This document shows, piece after piece, positions 5,853 to 7,314 of a stretch of DNA of 7,314 bases. Position numbers and translations under genes: made by a program. The stretch is from Phycisphaerae bacterium (GTDB lineage: Bacteria; Planctomycetota; Phycisphaerae; UBA1845; UTPLA1). The notes under the pieces were generated by a model, which saw only the letters and a program-made list of their open reading frames with translations, made no database searches and was not told where the DNA came from. Where the stretch lies: positions 1-7,314 of the forward strand of contig JAJDEC010000004.1 in the NCBI GenBank assembly GCA_029259995.1, read 5' to 3'. Within the stretch, counting starts at the first letter, position 1. Every line of letters begins with the position of its first letter.

Positions 5853-6316
5853 TTCAGATGCTCCTTCCAAAAAAAACCAGTCACAATTCTGTTTGCTTAA
5901 GACGCGAGTCAGCGCATCGAACGGCGCAGCGCTATACGCGCATCGCGCCGTCACACGCCGCACGCTACAACATTGTCTCACGAAAATGATTCAGACTCTT
6001 CAGAGCCCCACCCCTAGAAATCAATTCCACCTCCCAGATTCGGCTCCACCCGTATGCATTGCCTGGAAACAGCGCGTCACACTGGCTGGTCGTTGCGAGG
6101 TGGCCAGTGGAAAACTGAGCGTATCCTGCAATAGGAAACCGTCATTCATGTTACCAAGATGTGAAGAAGGAAGTCAACGTTTGGAACGGCTCTCACGGCA
6201 CTGAAAACGCAGATTCGTCAAGATTGCCAATATGCTGTCGGTGTGTGACCGTTAACACGTCGGAACGTAACGACAGCCCCTCGAAGCAATTCCGCTCGTC
6301 CTATAGAATCAGGCCC
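5853..6316. other. Divergent intergenic region
   Basis: This separates the start of the large secreted-protein gene (5852, minus) from the 6317 gene (plus). Next to the large gene are its ribosome site (GGAAGGAG, minus strand) and a run of eight Ts on the minus strand (5876-5869). A 7-bp perfect inverted repeat, CACTGGC (6080-6086) and GCCAGTG (6103-6109), lies mid-region. I could not find a convincing -35/-10 pair for the large gene. The open frames here (minus up to 5981, plus from GTG 6161) are extensions without ribosome sites. Confidence 0.55.
6302..6309 (+). promoter_or_regulatory. Possible -10 element for a leaderless transcript
   Basis: TATAGAAT contains TAGAAT (6304-6309), which fits the -10 pattern TAnnnT. 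The last T is 7 bases before the ATG at 6317, so transcription would start at or next to the start codon. The -35 position has only a weak match (TCGAAG, 6281-6286). Confidence 0.45.
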
Positions 6317-6982
6317 ATGGAGCTCCCGCAATCCCTAAATTCTGTGTCCGCCCGTTCGATTGATGAGATCCGCAGCGCCGCCCGCGCGACGCAGGCGAAC
6401 GTTGTCACACTTCGGGTCTTCATCGAGCGACGGGATCCGGACCAGAAGCTGACGGATATCCGGACGCCCTCCCCCGGACCTGTCCGTCGGAATCGCGACA
6501 TCCTCCTCGACACGCAGACGCTCAAGACCTACTCGTCCGGCGAGCTGATTGTGCGATTGCGACAGGTGTGGGGCGAATTCTGCGCACTCTGCTGGCTGTT
6601 TCCGCATGTGGATCCGCAATCTCCGATCGACTTCGATCCCCTGCCCGATGGTCAGGATCTTCGATGCATCAACGACTCTCGAGCCAAGCTGGCGCAAGTG
6701 CAGACCGACCTTTGGCGACTGGTCCATGAGCAGCGTCTTCGGCACGATCCGGACGCTCGAAGCGACCCGGCGTTCCAGCGAGATACGGAAATTGCCGTCA
6801 CGCAGCGGCTCCGAATCTACGGCGTCAACGTTTCCAAGGCCTCGGACGAACAGGTATTCCACGCCGCCTGTGAGTACGCCGGGATGATCGCCGCGTTTCG
6901 ATGGTCCCTCGATGATCGCTGGGCCTGGGAAGGCCCCGGGATCATGAACTTGTCGCATAGCTCCCCGCCAACGCCGCAATGA
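6317..6982 (+). CDS. Conserved-looking cytoplasmic protein of unknown function
   Basis: The protein has 221 residues, from ATG 6317 to TGA 6980-6982. Third codon positions are strongly G/C, as expected of a real gene in this genome, and the opposite-strand frame across the same bases reads like a shadow. The frame is open back to a GTG at 6161, but that extra 52-residue stretch has no ribosome site and looks non-coding. There is no signal peptide or membrane helix. Residues 10-40 are probably helical (ARSIDEIRSAARATQANVV). A compact central part reads VWGEFCALCWLFPHVDP (84-100). Residues 117-170 are charged and probably helical. The C-terminus has a distinctive DDRWAWEGPGIMNL (199-212), followed by a short disordered tail. 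I do not recognise the family, and no catalytic motif is evident. CALC has only two cysteines, which is not enough for a zinc site alone. Transcription is divergent from the large secreted-protein gene. Confidence 0.8.
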   Translation: MELPQSLNSVSARSIDEIRSAARATQANVVTLRVFIERRDPDQKLTDIRTPSPGPVRRNRDILLDTQTLKTYSSGELIVRLRQVWGEFCALCWLFPHVDPQSPIDFDPLPDGQDLRCINDSRAKLAQVQTDLWRLVHEQRLRHDPDARSDPAFQRDTEIAVTQRLRIYGVNVSKASDEQVFHAACEYAGMIAAFRWSLDDRWAWEGPGIMNLSHSSPPTPQ

Positions 6983-7151
6983 GCGGCAAATCCCGCCTCG
7001 GCGTCCGAAACGACGGATCTGCTGCAACCCGGGGCCCCACTTCCTGATAAAAGAGTGTTGAGGACATCCACGGCGACTCGCAGCGCCAGATGAGCGTTCG
7101 TCCGATATGATCGAAGCTGGAACAGCGCAGAACAGTGCACGGGGCATGAAC
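6983..7151 (+). other. Short intergenic region, no terminator seen
   Basis: Between the unknown-function gene and the partial gene at the right edge there is no clear hairpin with a T-run, so co-transcription is possible despite the roughly 170-base gap. A -10-like TATGAT (7106-7111) is visible without a matching -35. Confidence 0.4.
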
Positions 7152-7314
7152 ATGGACGTTCAGCCGCTGGCGAACGATACATTCGCCACAGCGATGGACT
7201 GCATCGAGGGTAGGTTTGTGAATCTTGGGCAAATCCTGATCGAAGACGCCGGCGTGACGCAGGATCAGCTTGACGCCGCCAACAAGAAATGCGGTCCGAG
7301 CGATCGTTTGGATC
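7152..7314 (+). CDS. N-terminal fragment resembling the GspE/PilB N-terminal (MshEN-type) domain
   Basis: Fifty-four codons are visible before the right edge; the rest is missing. ATG 7152 is chosen because GGGG (7141-7144) lies 7 bases upstream. In-frame ATGs at 7146 and 7107 are alternatives; the longest adds 15 residues. The readable part, FVNLGQILIEDAGVTQDQLDAA (from residue 22), matches the pattern 'LG-x-I/L-L-x-E-x-G-x-V/I-T-x-x-Q-L-x-x-A'. That pattern is typical of the N-terminal domain of type II secretion and type IV pilus assembly ATPases, and of other proteins that borrow this domain. The second half of the repeat seems to begin with DRLD at the edge. The ATPase core is outside the window, so the full protein may be a pilus/secretion ATPase or a smaller protein with only this domain. 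Confidence 0.6.
   Translation, partial: MDVQPLANDTFATAMDCIEGRFVNLGQILIEDAGVTQDQLDAANKKCGPSDRLD

Noticed and set aside
5928..5933. TATAGC (minus strand) as -10 of the large gene
   Set aside because: No acceptable -35 hexamer lies 16-18 bases upstream.
6250..6272. CGTTA...TAACG inverted repeat before the 6317 gene as an operator
   Set aside because: The arms are only 5 bp, and the inner ACGT pair is centred elsewhere, so the symmetry is not coherent.
6335..7153. Minus-strand open frame of 272 codons over the 6317-6982 gene
   Set aside because: The plus-strand frame has coding-like third positions, globular-looking sequence and a fitting start. The minus frame is arginine- and glycine-rich and also spans intergenic DNA.
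1..7314. CRISPR array, insertion sequence or tRNA-linked integration site
   Set aside because: There are no regularly spaced repeats, no transposase- or integrase-like frames, and no second copy of the tRNA-Glu 3' end in the window.

Overview
The window looks like a chromosomal piece of a GC-rich, Gram-negative-type bacterium, most likely a planctomycete (Phycisphaerae or a relative). The main evidence is the large secreted protein. It carries six-cysteine 'GACC' modules, a 'CPGDLDG...' dockerin-like pair and PPC-like beta domains, a combination I know from planctomycete surface proteins. The small 'FYEGRCPEC...GPNG' protein fits the same group. No mobile element, CRISPR array or rRNA is visible.

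Layout: (1) 1-741, minus strand: the first 247 codons of an exported PKD-repeat protein that runs off the left edge. (2) 742-1399: no convincing gene. The first half holds GAATTGGGG motifs and perfect inverted repeats. The second half (1083-1353) is a run of hairpins ending in a strong plus-strand rho-independent terminator with no ORF to terminate, which is the best candidate for an undescribed structured RNA. (3) 1400-1681, minus: a 93-residue cysteine-containing protein. (4) 1792-1867, plus: tRNA-Glu(CTC) with encoded CCA and its own terminator. (5) 2157-5852, minus: a 1231-residue secreted mosaic protein with a terminator at 2074-2105. (6) 5853-6316: divergent intergenic region with no confident promoter for the large gene. 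(7) 6317-6982, plus: a 221-residue cytoplasmic protein of unknown function, possibly read from a leaderless mRNA. (8) 7152-7314, plus: the start of a protein resembling the N-terminal domain of GspE/PilB-type ATPases.

Most genes appear to be single transcription units: strands alternate, and the tRNA and the large gene have their own terminators. No operon or defence system is evident. The two exported proteins probably act at the cell surface or outside it. The exact role of every protein gene here is unknown, and only the domain content is secure.
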